Assembly (NCBI RefSeq): GCF_902833085.1
Contig: NZ_CADFEB010000004.1
Location: 310,001 to 374,000 of the forward strand
Source of the DNA: Burkholderia ubonensis
Lineage (GTDB): Bacteria > Pseudomonadota > Gammaproteobacteria > Burkholderiales > Burkholderiaceae
Direction of reading: 5' to 3'
DNA length: 64,000 nt
Position numbers and translations under genes: made by a program. The notes under the pieces are model-generated. The model was not told where the DNA came from and searched no databases. It saw only the letters and a list, made by a program, of their open reading frames with translations. Of the stretch, positions 62,975 to 64,000 are shown piece after piece. Positions within the stretch are counted from its first letter, which is position 1. Each line of letters starts with the position of its first letter.

Positions 62975-63580
62975 TTAGGCAGCCGGCGTTTCGCCTTCGG
63001 CCGCGTCCGACACGGCGCCAGCCGGCAGTGCTGCCGACGCGACGACCGGGTTTTCAGCGTCGACGTGGGCGGTCAGTGCGACGCCCTTCGGCAGCGTGAT
63101 GTCCTTCGCGTGCAGCGACTGGCCCGCTTCGATCTTCGACAGGTCGATTTCGAGGAATTCCGGCAGGTCGGCCGGCAGGCACTCGATTTCGATTTCCGTC
63201 GCGACGTGCGAGATGATCGCGCTCGACAGCTTCACGGCCGGGCTGACTTCAGCGTTCAGGAAGTGCAGCGGCGCCTTCGTGTGCAGCTTCTTCTTCGCGT
63301 CGACGCGCTGGAAGTCCACGTGCAGCACGAGTTGCTTGAACGGGTGGTACTGAACGTCACGCAGCAGGACTTGCTGCGATGCGCCGGCCACTTCGAGGTC
63401 GAGGATCGACGAGTGGAAGGCTTCCTTCTTCAGCGCGTGCCACAGGGCGTTGTGATCGAGTTCGATCATTTGCGGGGCGGCTTCGCCACCGTAGACGATA
63501 CCCGTGGTCTTACCAGCGTTGCGCAGGCGGCGGCTCGCACCCGTACCTTGCTGTTGGCGCTCGAAAGCGACGACTTTCAT
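62975..63580 (-). CDS. rplY: 50S ribosomal protein L25/general stress protein Ctc
   Basis: Binds 5S rRNA in the large subunit. The 201 residues start [20 protein letters not shown] at 63580, preferred over an in-frame ATG 12 bases upstream. It is the long form with an N-terminal L25 domain (about 1-90) and a C-terminal beta domain, as in TL5/Ctc proteins, and ends with an Ala-rich acidic tail (EGETPAA). Confidence 0.96.
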   Translation of the reverse strand: MKVVAFERQQQGTGASRRLRNAGKTTGIVYGGEAAPQMIELDHNALWHALKKEAFHSSILDLEVAGASQQVLLRDVQYHPFKQLVLHVDFQRVDAKKKLHTKAPLHFLNAEVSPAVKLSSAIISHVATEIEIECLPADLPEFLEIDLSKIEAGQSLHAKDITLPKGVALTAHVDAENPVVASAALPAGAVSDAAEGETPAA

Positions 63581-63683
63581 GTGATTCTCCATGTGCTGCC
63601 CGCGACCAGGCAGTAAGACGGGCCGTCAAGACGGCGGCCCCTGATGAAACGGCCGGGGTTTCGTACGTCCCGGCCGATTGTGC

Positions 63684-63712
63684 AAAAAGCGAAGCGTTGC
63701 CGCTTCGCTTTT
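63684..63712 (-). terminator. Terminator of prs
   Basis: AAAAGCGAAGCG (63685-63696) pairs with CGCTTCGCTTTT (63701-63712), loop TTGC. On the minus strand a run of five T ends the stem, 32 bases after the prs stop. Confidence 0.88.
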
Positions 63713-63743
63713 CGCGCATGCTTTTTGCTTGTCGGTATCCCGA

Positions 63744-64000
63744 TCAGGATTCCGCGAACAGCGACATCACCGAATCGCCGCGGCGGATCCGCGAGAACGT
63801 CTCGGCCAGGAGGCTCGCGCTCGTCAGCGAGCGGATCTTCGAGCAGGCCAGCGATTCCGCGGACAGCGGGATCGTGTCGGTGACGACCAGTTCGTCGAGC
63901 GCCGACGCGGCGATGCGCTCGGCGGCGCCACCCGACAGCACCGGGTGCGTCGCATAGGCGAACACCTGCTTCGCGCCGCGATCCTTCAGCACTTGCGCGG
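63744..64000 (-). CDS. prs: Ribose-phosphate pyrophosphokinase, C-terminal part (runs off the right edge)
   Basis: Makes PRPP from ribose-5-phosphate and ATP. Only about 85 C-terminal residues are in the window; the rest lies beyond position 64000. The visible end, with [20 protein letters not shown], then [16 protein letters not shown] and [14 protein letters not shown], matches Prs closely. Its place next to rplY and pth supports the call. Confidence 0.93.
   Translation of the reverse strand, partial: AQVLKDRGAKQVFAYATHPVLSGGAAERIAASALDELVVTDTIPLSAESLACSKIRSLTSASLLAETFSRIRRGDSVMSLFAES

Overview
This window is a gene-dense, high-GC stretch (only one clearly AT-richer gene) whose proteins and gene order fit a Burkholderia chromosome (Burkholderia sensu stricto, probably cepacia-complex-like, main chromosome). 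I recognise almost every reading frame. No rRNA, tRNA, CRISPR array, insertion sequence or prophage is visible. Two genes run off the ends: the C-terminal part of gshA on the left and the C-terminal part of prs on the right. The species call is inference from gene content, not from a search.

Layout. 1-5.1 kb: glutathione synthesis (gshA, gshB), then the general PTS proteins (a mannose-type EIIA, HPr, Enzyme I). 5.1-8.6 kb, minus strand: a MoeB/ThiF-type activating enzyme, a carboxy-terminal protease and phosphoglycerate mutase. 8.6-14 kb: rhodanese, glutaredoxin, SecB, GpsA, a macro-domain protein, TrmL, a ComF-like protein and a BioC-like methyltransferase. 14.1-24.6 kb: a full aa3 cytochrome c oxidase cluster (coxB-ctaD-small protein-ctaG-DUF2970-ctaE, then SURF1, a Sco-like protein, heme A and heme O synthases and SCO1), with subunits, copper insertion and heme A synthesis side by side. 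24.7-31.7 kb: YciI, a chemoreceptor, a MetQ-like binding protein, a low-GC DUF1493 gene, a small four-cysteine secreted protein and a three-gene ABC importer.

31.8-37.2 kb: the SOS mutasome imuA-imuB-dnaE2 behind a perfect LexA box. 37.4-47.6 kb: an N-acetylglucosamine region: a GntR regulator with a promoter-overlapping palindrome, nagA, a SIS-domain deaminase, a fused EIIA-HPr-EI phosphotransferase, the EIICB permease nagE and, convergent, a secreted family-20 hexosaminidase. Together they can release, import, phosphorylate, deacetylate and deaminate GlcNAc. 48.1-51.4 kb, minus strand: cytochrome bd oxidase (cydP-cydA-cydB-cydX) with an FNR/ANR-like box upstream. 51.6-52.6 kb: rpoH with a perfect CIRCE element. 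53-58 kb: PagL, an NTF2-like protein, leuA, YbiB and maiA. 58-64 kb: ftsY, rsmD, coaD, ferredoxin, hisC, pth, rplY and prs.

Most of the coding content is conserved housekeeping; the unusual signals are mainly regulatory. The strongest is a 24-codon leader peptide upstream of leuA with four rare CTA leucine codons and a hairpin that carries the leader stop codon in its loop, which looks like an unannotated leucine attenuator. Others are the GlcNAc operators, 11-bp phased repeats upstream of the hexosaminidase, CIRCE control of rpoH, a second EIIB domain in NagE without its cysteine, and a CoxB fused to cytochrome c and OmpA-like domains.
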